64,000 bases of DNA, taken from assembly GCA_964493995.1 (NCBI GenBank), contig CAZBQD010000003.1, positions 21,675-85,674 of the forward strand. The letters are read 5' to 3'. Positions within the stretch are counted from its first letter, which is position 1. Each line of letters starts with the position of its first letter. The notes under the pieces were generated by a model. The model searched no databases and was not told the origin of the DNA. It worked only from the letters and a program-made list of their open reading frames with translations. The translations under genes were made by a program, and so were the position numbers. Below are positions 33,685-41,526 of this stretch, one piece after another. This DNA comes from GCA-002282575 sp964493995 (GTDB lineage: Bacteria; Pseudomonadota; Gammaproteobacteria; Thiomicrospirales; Thiomicrospiraceae).

Positions 33685-33716
33685 AAAGGAGGCTCTCGGG
33701 TCTCCTTTTTTCTTTT
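33685..33716 (+). terminator. Intrinsic terminator after dnaJ
   Basis: AAAGGAG (33685-33691) pairs with CTCCTTT (33702-33708), followed by a T-rich run. It closes the heat-shock unit. Confidence 0.8.
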
Positions 33717-33760
33717 GCGGTTACAACTATGATCCTTGGTGCTTTTCTGTAAATTAATCC

Positions 33761-33789
33761 ATGACCCTAGCTGCATTTAGCGGTAAAAT
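33761..33789 (+). promoter_or_regulatory. Predicted promoter of the small lipoprotein gene
   Basis: ATGACC (33761-33766) and TAAAAT (33784-33789) are separated by 17 bases; -35 matches 4 of 6 consensus positions. It may also serve dapB. Confidence 0.5.
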
Positions 33790-33825
33790 AAAGCCCGTTC
33801 TCGGCCATGTTAAAAGGAATAGCTC

Positions 33826-34278
33826 ATGGATTTTCGTTATCTTCTTCCCCTGTCTGCGCTGATGCTGGCTGCTTGTGTGCCACCGCCTGCGGAAAAAGCG
33901 GATGCTCCTAAAGCCCCGGTGGTGGTGCCTAGCGATAAAAAACCTGCAGCGCCCAGTGCAGTGGTCAAGCCAGAAGTGGTTAAACCCGTACCGTCACAAA
34001 GTGTCATTTTACCTTCGGGGTGGTCGGTGATGGATCCGAAAGGCATTTTAGAAAAAGTGGAATACAAACCCGAGCAAGGCGGCGTGTTATTTACCTTAAA
34101 AAATAACAGTAATTTAGAGCTGTTTTCGGCCGAAGATGCGGAAAAACGCTCTTATTACAAAGGACGACTGAATGGTGCTCATTTGGTTGCTTTACCGCCA
34201 CAGCAACGTAATGTGCTGATTATTTTCACCAGTCGGCAAAATGCGCGTTCGTCGGTACTATTAAGGTATGCGAAATAA
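33826..34278 (+). CDS. Small Pro/Ala-rich lipoprotein of unknown function
   Basis: A 150-residue protein with signal MDFRYLLPLSALMLAAC, ending in an LAAC lipobox (Cys17). A low-complexity Pro/Ala/Val/Lys linker (about 20-65) leads to a compact C-terminal domain (about 70-150) with GWSVMDPKGILEKVEY and LLRYAK. No family is recognised. The position after Cys17 is Val, so the E. coli rule would predict outer-membrane sorting. It lies between dnaJ and dapB, normally adjacent, with its own promoter. Confidence 0.75.
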   Translation: MDFRYLLPLSALMLAACVPPPAEKADAPKAPVVVPSDKKPAAPSAVVKPEVVKPVPSQSVILPSGWSVMDPKGILEKVEYKPEQGGVLFTLKNNSNLELFSAEDAEKRSYYKGRLNGAHLVALPPQQRNVLIIFTSRQNARSSVLLRYAK

Positions 34279-34329
34279 TCAGCTGGATTGAAATCACGTC
34301 AATTGGATTAAGACTAATAAGGAAATAAG

Positions 34330-35127
34330 ATGGCACAAAAAATTGCCCTAGTGGGCGTGAATGGACGCATGGGACGTGCATTGGTTCAAGCGGTTCAGGA
34401 AGATAAATCAAGCTTGTTGACTGCGGCTTTTGTGCGTTCGGGTTCGACTTTAACCGGCATGGACGCAGGTGAAATGACGGGTTTCGGTCGGGTCAATGTC
34501 CCCTTACAAGATCGTCTCGATTGTAGTCTATTCGATGTGCTGATTGATTTTACTCGTCCTGAAGCGACTATGGCTTATATGAGTGCTTGTGTTGCGGCAC
34601 GCAAACCTATAGTGATTGGTACGACGGGTTTTTCAGCCGCTGAATTGAATGAAATGAAAGTCTCTGCACAACAGATTCCCATCGTATTTGCGCCTAATTT
34701 TAGTGTCGGTGTGAATTTGCTGCTGGGTTTGGTAGCTAAGGCGGCTCAAGTGCTAACCGATTATGATATCGAAGTGATCGAAGCTCACCATCGTTACAAG
34801 GTGGATGCGCCTTCTGGCACCGCCTTGCGTTTAGGTCAAGCCGCAGCCGATGCCTTGGGTTGGGACTTAGAACAATGCGCCGTTTACGGTCGCGAGGGCA
34901 TTACCGGCGAGCGCCCTGCACAACAAATTGGTTTTGCCACCGTACGCGGAGGCGACGTGGTAGGTGACCATACGGTGTTGTTCGCCGGATTGGGTGAACG
35001 CGTTGAATTAACCCATAAAGCATCATCGCGTCTGACCTTTGCACAGGGTGCTGTCAGGGCTGCTCATTGGTTGGCACATCAACCCGCGGGACTCTATGAT
35101 ATGCAGGATGTACTGGGTTTGAGATAA
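34330..35127 (+). CDS. dapB: 4-hydroxy-tetrahydrodipicolinate reductase
   Basis: A 265-residue NAD(P)H-dependent reductase of the lysine/diaminopimelate pathway. Nucleotide-binding GVNGRMGRALVQ, the GTTGF loop, the catalytic His pair in EAHHRYKVDAPSGTALRLG, and GDHTVLFAGLGERVELTHKA are all intact. AAGGAAAT precedes ATG. The dnaJ-dapB-carA order is as in Pseudomonas. Confidence 0.97.
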   Translation: MAQKIALVGVNGRMGRALVQAVQEDKSSLLTAAFVRSGSTLTGMDAGEMTGFGRVNVPLQDRLDCSLFDVLIDFTRPEATMAYMSACVAARKPIVIGTTGFSAAELNEMKVSAQQIPIVFAPNFSVGVNLLLGLVAKAAQVLTDYDIEVIEAHHRYKVDAPSGTALRLGQAAADALGWDLEQCAVYGREGITGERPAQQIGFATVRGGDVVGDHTVLFAGLGERVELTHKASSRLTFAQGAVRAAHWLAHQPAGLYDMQDVLGLR

Positions 35128-35133
35128 ATCGGC

Positions 35134-35163
35134 TGGACGATTGGGCTGATTTTGCGCTATAAT
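35134..35163 (+). promoter_or_regulatory. Predicted carA promoter
   Basis: TGGACG (35134-35139, 4 of 6) and a perfect TATAAT (35158-35163) are separated by 18 bases. It starts 7 bases after the dapB stop. Transcription would begin near 35170, upstream of a terminator-type hairpin and about 146 bases before carA, so the leader must be read through. Confidence 0.65.
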
Positions 35164-35189
35164 GGCCAAAATTAGCGGAGTACTAAGAC

Positions 35190-35303
35190 GTGTTGACAAC
35201 AACGGGTCACATCACAGAATCAGTAAAAAACGGAGTTGGCTCTGCCTTCTCCGTTTTTTTGTATCGCAATTTTGGCATTAGGACATTCGGGTTAAAGAGA
35301 TAG
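35190..35303 (+). CDS. Candidate carA leader peptide (37 residues)
   Basis: GTG 35190 follows GGAG (35177-35180) with 9 bases between, and the frame stays open for 37 codons to TAG 35301-35303, 12 bases before carA. The product begins VLTTTGHITESVKNG and ends with an Arg-containing stretch (YRNFGIRTFGLKR). The frame runs through the intrinsic-terminator hairpin at 35225-35260, the same topology as the E. coli pyrBI leader. No homologue is known to me, and a frame of this length can occur by chance. Confidence 0.4.
   Translation: MLTTTGHITESVKNGVGSAFSVFLYRNFGIRTFGLKR
35225..35261 (+). terminator. Terminator-type hairpin in the carA leader (possible attenuator)
   Basis: AAAAAACGGAG pairs with CTCCGTTTTTT, with an inner GGC-TCT-GCC extension, followed by T. 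It lies 98 bases after dapB and 55 before carA. If only the upstream promoter is used, this is an attenuator; otherwise it simply ends the dapB transcript. Confidence 0.8.
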
Positions 35304-35315
35304 GGAAGTGGGTAG

Positions 35316-36446
35316 ATGAAAGCGTTACTGGCATTGGCAGATGGCAGTTTGTTCTGGGGCGAGTCAATTGGCGCTGCAGGAGAAACCGTAGGTGAGGTGG
35401 TATTTAATACCTCAATGACTGGATATCAAGAGATTCTGACGGATCCTTCCTATTTTCGTCAGCTGGTGACGCTGACCTATCCACATATTGGTAACGTTGG
35501 CGTTAATGATGAGGATGCCGAAAGCGGTGCTGTCATGGCCAGTGGTCTCATCATTCGCGATTTGCCCTTAATGCACTCCAGTTTTCGCGCGCAACATTCA
35601 CTTGCTGACTATTTAGTGCAGCAAAATGTGGTGGCTATTGCCGACATTGATACGCGCGAGTTAACCCGGGTGTTACGTGAAAAAGGCGCTCAGAATGGCG
35701 TGATCATTGCAGCCGATGAAATTGACGCACAAGCCGCCATTGCCAAAGCGCAAGCCTTTGCGGGGCTAGATGGCATGGATTTGGCCATCGAAGTCACGGC
35801 TAAGCAGAGTTATACCTTCCGTGAAGGCGAGTGGCGTTTAGGTGAGGGGTTTGCTGTTAAAAACGATGCAGAATTACCTTACCATGTCGTTGCTTACGAT
35901 TATGGGGTTAAGACCAACATCCTGCGCATGCTAACCGAGCGTGGTTGTCGTTTAACGGTCGTTCCAGCCAACACGCCTGCCAGCGAAGTGAAGGCACTGA
36001 ATCCGGATGGGATTTTCTTATCGAATGGTCCCGGTGATCCCGCAGCTTGTGGCTATGCCATTGAGGCGATTGCAGAGTTAATTCAAGGCGACACCCCGAT
36101 TTATGGCATTTGCCTGGGTCATCAATTATTGGCGTTAGCCTCGGGCGCTAAAACACTAAAAATGAAGTTTGGTCATCATGGTGGTAATCATCCTGTGCAA
36201 GATATGCGCTCAGGAAAAGTATTAATTACCGCGCAAAATCATGGTTTTGCTGTTGATGAATCTACGCTTCCTGCTGGTGTTGAAGCGACGCATCGTTCGT
36301 TATTCGATCAATCAAACCAAGGTATTCGCTTTGCTAACAAGCCTTTCTTTAGTTTTCAGGGGCATCCTGAAGCCAGTCCAGGTCCTCATGATTTAGCCTA
36401 CCTATTTGATGAATTTATTGCCAACATGGCTGCGCGTCGCGCCTAA
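35316..36446 (+). CDS. carA: Carbamoyl-phosphate synthase small subunit (glutamine amidotransferase)
   Basis: A 376-residue subunit that hydrolyses glutamine and passes ammonia to CarB for arginine and pyrimidine synthesis. The class I amidotransferase triad is visible: Cys in GICLGHQLLAL and His/Glu in FQGHPEASPGPHD; FLSNGPGDP forms the oxyanion region. AGGGAAGTGGG precedes ATG. carB follows after 26 bases. Confidence 0.97.
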   Translation: MKALLALADGSLFWGESIGAAGETVGEVVFNTSMTGYQEILTDPSYFRQLVTLTYPHIGNVGVNDEDAESGAVMASGLIIRDLPLMHSSFRAQHSLADYLVQQNVVAIADIDTRELTRVLREKGAQNGVIIAADEIDAQAAIAKAQAFAGLDGMDLAIEVTAKQSYTFREGEWRLGEGFAVKNDAELPYHVVAYDYGVKTNILRMLTERGCRLTVVPANTPASEVKALNPDGIFLSNGPGDPAACGYAIEAIAELIQGDTPIYGICLGHQLLALASGAKTLKMKFGHHGGNHPVQDMRSGKVLITAQNHGFAVDESTLPAGVEATHRSLFDQSNQGIRFANKPFFSFQGHPEASPGPHDLAYLFDEFIANMAARRA

Positions 36447-36472
36447 CTCGAGCTATCACAAGGAATAAGACG

Positions 36473-39400
36473 ATGCCCAAAAGAACGGATATTAAAAGCG
36501 TATTAATTATTGGTGCTGGCCCCATTGTCATTGGTCAGGCCTGTGAATTCGACTACTCAGGTGCTCAAGCCTGTAAAGCCTTACGTGAAGAGGGTTATCG
36601 TGTGGTGCTGGTTAATTCTAACCCGGCAACCATCATGACTGATCCGGATATGGCTGATGCCACTTACATTGAAGCCATTACCTGGCAAACGGTAGCGAAT
36701 ATCATCGAAAAAGAGCGTCCAGATGCCTTATTGCCGACCATGGGTGGGCAAACGGCGCTCAATTGTGCCTTAGACTTATGGCGTCATGGCGTTTTAGAAA
36801 AGTTCAATGTTGAGTTGATTGGTGCTAAGCCAGAGGCGATTGATAAGGGCGAGGATCGTGAAAAGTTCCGTCAAGCGATGATTAAAATCGGTATTGATGT
36901 CCCTGATTCAGGTGTTGCACATAGTTTGGATGAAGCTTGGGCCATTCAACAGCGCGTCGGTTTCCCAACTGTGATTCGTCCTTCGTTTACCCTAGGTGGT
37001 ACGGGTGGTGGTATCGCTTACAATAAAGATGAATTTGAACAAATTTGTAAGCATGGTTTGTACATGTCGCCAACCAATGAGTTGCTGATTGAAGAATCCA
37101 TTTTGGGCTGGAAAGAGTACGAAATGGAAGTGGTACGTGATACCAAAGACAACTGTATTATTGTCTGTTCGATTGAGAACTTTGACCCAATGGGTGTGCA
37201 TACGGGCGACTCAATTACGGTCGCTCCAGCGCAAACCTTGACGGATAAAGAATATCAAATCATGCGTAATGCATCGATTGCGATTTTGCGTGAAATTGGT
37301 GTTGAAACCGGCGGTTCGAATGTGCAGTTTGCCATCAATCCTAAAGATGGTCGCATGATTGTGATTGAAATGAATCCACGTGTATCGCGTTCATCGGCTT
37401 TAGCATCGAAAGCAACGGGTTTCCCCATTGCTAAAGTGGCGGCGAAGTTGGCGATTGGTTACACCTTGGATGAATTAACCAACGACATTACGGGTGGGTT
37501 AACGCCTGCTTCTTTTGAGCCGTCTATTGACTATGTTGTGACCAAAATCCCTCGTTTTACCTTTGAAAAATTCCCACAGGCAGAGCCTCGTTTATCGACG
37601 CAGATGAAGTCGGTTGGTGAGGTTATGGCCATGGGGCGTACTTTCCAAGAGTCATTGCAAAAAGCTATTCGTGGTTTAGAAACGGGTAAAACAGGCTTAG
37701 ACCCCATGCTAGATTTAAGTAGTATGGACGATAAGGCTGTGCGTGATATTTTACGTCACGAGCTTCGTTCTCCCGGACCGGATCGTTTGTGGTACGTGGC
37801 TGATGCCTTCCGTTTTGGATGGACACTAGACGAAGTATTTGAAGTCTGTTCGATTGATCCTTGGTTCTTAGCACAGGTTGAAGACATTGTGCGCGATGAG
37901 CAAAAAGTTGTATCAGGCGGCTTAGATGCGCTCGATAAGGACCGCATGTTGAAATTGAAGCGCAAAGGCTTTTCCGACATGCGTCTGGCCAAGTTGTTGA
38001 ATACCGATAGTGCTTTCTTGCGTAAGTTCCGTCATACCCTGGGTGTCAAACCCGTTTATAAACGCGTGGATACTTGTGCAGCAGAGTTTGCCACCAACAC
38101 CGCTTATTTGTATTCAACCTATGAGCAGGTTTGTGAAGCAGCGCCCACCGATAAACGTAAGATTATGATTTTGGGTGGCGGACCTAACCGCATTGGTCAG
38201 GGAATTGAGTTTGACTACTGTTGCGTGCATGCAGCCATGGCATTGCGTGAAGATGGTTTCGAGACCATTATGGTCAACTGTAACCCCGAAACGGTTTCAA
38301 CCGATTATGACACTTCAGATCGTTTGTATTTTGAACCGCTAACATTGGAAGATGTACTGGAAATTGTCGCTGTCGAAAAACCTGAAGGGGTCATTGTACA
38401 GTATGGCGGTCAAACGCCGCTGAAATTGTCGCGCGATTTAGAGGCAGCGGGTGTGCCCATTATTGGTACTTCGCCTGACTCAATCGACTTGGCGGAAGAC
38501 CGTGAGCGATTCCAGAAGTTATTGCAAGAATTGGGCTTGCGACAACCGGCCAACCGTACCGCTCGCACACCCGAACAAGCGCTCACCTTGGCCGATGAAA
38601 TTGGTTATCCGTTGGTGGTGCGTCCTTCTTATGTGTTGGGTGGGCGTGCGATGGAAATCGTTTATAGCGAAAAAGACTTATCACGTTACATGCGTGAAGC
38701 GGTTCAGGTTTCAAATGATTCTCCCGTGTTGCTTGATCGCTTCCTAGATGATGCCACTGAATTGGACGTAGATGCCATTTGTGATGGTGAACAGGTGGTG
38801 ATTGGTGGTTTGATGGAGCACATTGAACAGGCCGGTATTCACTCAGGTGACTCCGCCTGTTCATTGCCTCCTTACACTGTGCCGGCACACATTCAAGACG
38901 AAATTCGTCGTCAAACCGTGGCAATGGCCTTTGCTTTGAAAGTACGCGGTTTAATGAATGTGCAATTTGCCGTTAAAGGTGAAGATATTTATGTGCTTGA
39001 AGTAAATCCACGTGCTTCTCGTACGGCACCATTTGTTTCGAAAGCCATTGGTGCGCCACTAGCGAAAGTGGCAGCGCGCGTCATGGCGGGAACCAGTTTA
39101 GCGGCACAAAACTTTACCAAAGAAATTCTGCCAGAGCATGTCTCGGTAAAAGAAGTGGTTTTCCCGTTCATCAAATTCGGTGGTGTTGATCCGATTCTTG
39201 GCCCAGAAATGAAGTCAACTGGTGAGGTGATGGGGATTGGGCAAAATTTTGCTCAAGCTTTTGCCAAAGGTCTTTTGGCTGCGGGTACGGTATTGCCGAC
39301 CGGTGGTAAAGCCTTTATTTCAGTTCGTCAAGCCGACCGTGCCGCAGCTGTTGAAGTTGCCAAGATGTTGATTGCTAGAGGGTTTGACATTGTTGCAACG

Positions 39401-39688
39401 AGAGGTACGTCCAAAACACTCACTGAAGCGGGGATTGTCCATTCAGTGGTGAATAAGGTCACTGAAGGGCGTCCTAACATCGTTGATATGATTAAAAATG
39501 ATGAAATTGCCCTCATTGTCAACACTTCGGATGGTGCTATGGGAGTCGCTGATTCCTTCTCTATTCGTCGTGAAGCCCTGATGCATCGTGTTGCCTACAC
39601 GACAACCGTAGCAGGTGCTGAGGCGATGGCGATGGCGATGGATTATGTCAACGATCAACCGGTTTATCGTATCCAAGATTTAGCCTAA
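36473..39688 (+). CDS. carB: Carbamoyl-phosphate synthase large subunit
   Basis: A 1071-residue enzyme with two homologous ATP-grasp halves (about 1-400 and 555-935), an oligomerisation domain between them, and a C-terminal MGS-like allosteric domain (about 940-1071) that in E. coli binds UMP and ornithine. Duplicate motifs include IIGAGPIVIGQACEFDYSG versus ILGGGPNRIGQGIEFDYCC and VIRPSFTLGGTGGG versus VVRPSYVLGGRAM. Full length, no disruption. Confidence 0.98.
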   Translation: MPKRTDIKSVLIIGAGPIVIGQACEFDYSGAQACKALREEGYRVVLVNSNPATIMTDPDMADATYIEAITWQTVANIIEKERPDALLPTMGGQTALNCALDLWRHGVLEKFNVELIGAKPEAIDKGEDREKFRQAMIKIGIDVPDSGVAHSLDEAWAIQQRVGFPTVIRPSFTLGGTGGGIAYNKDEFEQICKHGLYMSPTNELLIEESILGWKEYEMEVVRDTKDNCIIVCSIENFDPMGVHTGDSITVAPAQTLTDKEYQIMRNASIAILREIGVETGGSNVQFAINPKDGRMIVIEMNPRVSRSSALASKATGFPIAKVAAKLAIGYTLDELTNDITGGLTPASFEPSIDYVVTKIPRFTFEKFPQAEPRLSTQMKSVGEVMAMGRTFQESLQKAIRGLETGKTGLDPMLDLSSMDDKAVRDILRHELRSPGPDRLWYVADAFRFGWTLDEVFEVCSIDPWFLAQVEDIVRDEQKVVSGGLDALDKDRMLKLKRKGFSDMRLAKLLNTDSAFLRKFRHTLGVKPVYKRVDTCAAEFATNTAYLYSTYEQVCEAAPTDKRKIMILGGGPNRIGQGIEFDYCCVHAAMALREDGFETIMVNCNPETVSTDYDTSDRLYFEPLTLEDVLEIVAVEKPEGVIVQYGGQTPLKLSRDLEAAGVPIIGTSPDSIDLAEDRERFQKLLQELGLRQPANRTARTPEQALTLADEIGYPLVVRPSYVLGGRAMEIVYSEKDLSRYMREAVQVSNDSPVLLDRFLDDATELDVDAICDGEQVVIGGLMEHIEQAGIHSGDSACSLPPYTVPAHIQDEIRRQTVAMAFALKVRGLMNVQFAVKGEDIYVLEVNPRASRTAPFVSKAIGAPLAKVAARVMAGTSLAAQNFTKEILPEHVSVKEVVFPFIKFGGVDPILGPEMKSTGEVMGIGQNFAQAFAKGLLAAGTVLPTGGKAFISVRQADRAAAVEVAKMLIARGFDIVATRGTSKTLTEAGIVHSVVNKVTEGRPNIVDMIKNDEIALIVNTSDGAMGVADSFSIRREALMHRVAYTTTVAGAEAMAMAMDYVNDQPVYRIQDLA

Positions 39689-39748
39689 TCAGGTATCACT
39701 AAAACTCCACCTTGTGTCGTTTTTAGTGCTCCTGAATGTTGTTTTTTT
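39689..39748 (+). terminator. Probable terminator after carB
   Basis: TCAGG-tat-CACTAAAA (39689-39704) pairs with TTTTAGTG-ct-CCTGA (39721-39735), and a seven-T run begins 6 bases further on. The loop is long (16 bases), the stem almost complete. Confidence 0.6.
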
Positions 39749-39750
39749 CT

Positions 39751-39814
39751 GGTGGAAGGGGCTATGTCAAAGAGTTGCATGCATCTTTCTTGCATCCCTT
39801 CCCCCAGACCTCCA
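39751..39814. repeat. Intergenic stem-loop element, copy B
   Basis: GGTGGAAGGG (39751-39760) pairs with CCCTTCCCCC (39795-39804, 9 of 10), followed by AGACCTCCA. It resembles the element at 16343-16402 in arm sequence, arm spacing (about 35 bases) and 3' tail. Confidence 0.4.
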
Positions 39815-39863
39815 ACCCTCTAATATTTTTTGTGGTTGGAAATGGTTTTATCATCATTTTATG

Positions 39864-39896
39864 AGAAGCCGCACTTAGCGATTGAGTGCGGCTTCT
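39864..39896 (+). promoter_or_regulatory. 12-bp hairpin in the greA 5' leader
   Basis: AGAAGCCGCACT (39864-39875) pairs perfectly with AGTGCGGCTTCT (39885-39896) around a 9-base loop, ending 10 bases before the AAGGAG site (39907-39912) of greA. No T run follows, so it is not a standard terminator; mRNA stabiliser or attenuator are possibilities. Confidence 0.65.
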
Positions 39897-39920
39897 GCTT
39901 ATTAAAAAGGAGTTGAGTTC

Positions 39921-40400
39921 ATGAGTACACGTCCTCCGTTGACAGCTGCGGGTGCAGAGCATTTGCGTAATGAATTGACCAAGTTGAAAAACATTGAGCG
40001 TCCGCGTATTGCTGAAGCCATTGCTGAAGCGCGTGCGCATGGTGACTTAAAAGAAAATGCCGAATATCATGCAGCACGTGAGCAACAAGGCTTACTTGAG
40101 GCACGTATTCGTCACATTGAGTCGGTGCTATCTCATGCACAGATTATCGATATTGCCTTGATTCAATCACACGGAAAAATTGTGTTCGGTGCTACGGTCG
40201 AGCTGTTAAATATTGATAATGAAGATACTGTTATCTATCAAATTGTTGGCGATGAAGAAGCAGACTTAAATCATAATAAAATTTCTATCAATTCACCGAT
40301 TGCGCGTGCGTTAATTGGTAAAGAGGAAGGAGAAGAAGTCACGGTCAAAGCACCGGGTGGAGATATCGAATATGAAATTTTAACCGTCAGCTATGTCTGA
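39921..40400 (+). CDS. greA: Transcription elongation factor GreA
   Basis: A 159-residue factor that stimulates transcript cleavage by backtracked RNA polymerase. The N-terminal coiled coil with the acidic tip region AHGDLKENAEYHAAREQQG and the C-terminal FKBP-like domain (FGATVELLN, ISINSPIARALIGKEEGE) are complete. AAGGAG lies 8 bases before ATG. carB-greA adjacency is conserved in Pseudomonas; an 8-base overlap couples it to the next gene. Confidence 0.97.
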   Translation: MSTRPPLTAAGAEHLRNELTKLKNIERPRIAEAIAEARAHGDLKENAEYHAAREQQGLLEARIRHIESVLSHAQIIDIALIQSHGKIVFGATVELLNIDNEDTVIYQIVGDEEADLNHNKISINSPIARALIGKEEGEEVTVKAPGGDIEYEILTVSYV

Positions 40401-41526
40401 TTCGCTGGTTGCTTTGCATAAAGCTGTGCGCGATTGCCGAGGCGACCATTTGGTCGCTTCGTTTTTTTCAGCGCCTGAGCATGCGCATTGGTTTGAACAG
40501 CCCTGGTATGCGATTGCGTTAGGCAAAGCCTCGCTGGCCATGATGGAAGGGGCTTTAGCGGTTGGTGGGTCAACCTTGGTTGCCGGCTTAGTCGTCAGTA
40601 AACAAGGAAATGGTTATGCGCTAGCCGATGATCGACTGACTTGTTTAAAAGCGGCGCATCCGATTCCAGATGACCGTTCATTAGAAGCCGGTCAGGCTTT
40701 GCTCCGTTTTGTGCAACAACTTCCCAGTCAGGCTAGGGTTCTTTTTTTACTATCGGGCGGTGCTTCCGCGCTGGTCGAAGTCCTGCCTGATGATTGGAGT
40801 TTGGCGCGTTGGCAAGCACTAACTCAACAATGGTTAGCATCAGGTTGGGATATCCAACGGATTAATAAGATGCGTAAAAGCCTGTCGTTAATTAAGGGTG
40901 GTAAATTATTAGCTCGTTTTCCTGAACAAGTGGAGGTATTGCAGCTGATGATTGCCGACGTGCCCAACGGAGATTTGTCCGCTGTGGGGTCGGGGTTGTT
41001 GTTTGCTCAGGATGAAGATCGGCGAGTTTCCAGTCATTGTTTGGCGGATAATGGGTTTCTGTTAAACAGGCTGACTCACTATTTTCCTGGCGCAAAAATG
41101 CAGACTCACTATGTCGATGCTGAGGTAAATGCCCTAGCGCAACAGATTGCGGCAGAAGCCGTTGTGGGTCAGTGTGTGATTTTTGGCGGTGAACCCGTCG
41201 TCGAATTACCCGACAATGCACCGATTGGTGGGCGTATGCAACACCTTGCTTTGGCGCTAGCCTGGCAATTACGCAAGGTGACATTTTCTTGGTCGTTCAT
41301 TACGTTTGCTAGTGATGGCGACGACGGTAATACGTCAGTCGCTGGTGCATGGGTGAATGAGCAAACGATAGCACAAGCCCAGTGTCAGGGTTGGCATATC
41401 GAGGATACCCTAGCAAAAGCGAATGCTCATGCGTTATTAGCCGATGTGGGGGCTTTGATCGAAACAGGCTATACGGGTACCAATGTGAATGATGTGATGA
41501 TTTTGTGTTGTGGGGAAGGACGCTAA
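40393..41526 (+). CDS. Glycerate 2-kinase-like protein (DUF4147/MOFRL family)
   Basis: A 377-residue protein with the two-domain layout of class II glycerate kinases (GckA/TtuD type): an N-terminal DUF4147 domain with ALGKASLAMMEGA, LSGGASALVEV and the INKMRKSLSLIKGGKLL motif, and a C-terminal MOFRL domain with FASDGDDGNTSVAGAWV. Expected reaction: ATP-dependent phosphorylation of D-glycerate to 2-phosphoglycerate. It overlaps greA by 8 bases and abuts the DUF455 gene. No hydroxypyruvate or tartronate genes are nearby, so the physiological pathway is not indicated. Compared with family members it is somewhat short. Confidence 0.85.
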   Translation: MSDSLVALHKAVRDCRGDHLVASFFSAPEHAHWFEQPWYAIALGKASLAMMEGALAVGGSTLVAGLVVSKQGNGYALADDRLTCLKAAHPIPDDRSLEAGQALLRFVQQLPSQARVLFLLSGGASALVEVLPDDWSLARWQALTQQWLASGWDIQRINKMRKSLSLIKGGKLLARFPEQVEVLQLMIADVPNGDLSAVGSGLLFAQDEDRRVSSHCLADNGFLLNRLTHYFPGAKMQTHYVDAEVNALAQQIAAEAVVGQCVIFGGEPVVELPDNAPIGGRMQHLALALAWQLRKVTFSWSFITFASDGDDGNTSVAGAWVNEQTIAQAQCQGWHIEDTLAKANAHALLADVGALIETGYTGTNVNDVMILCCGEGR

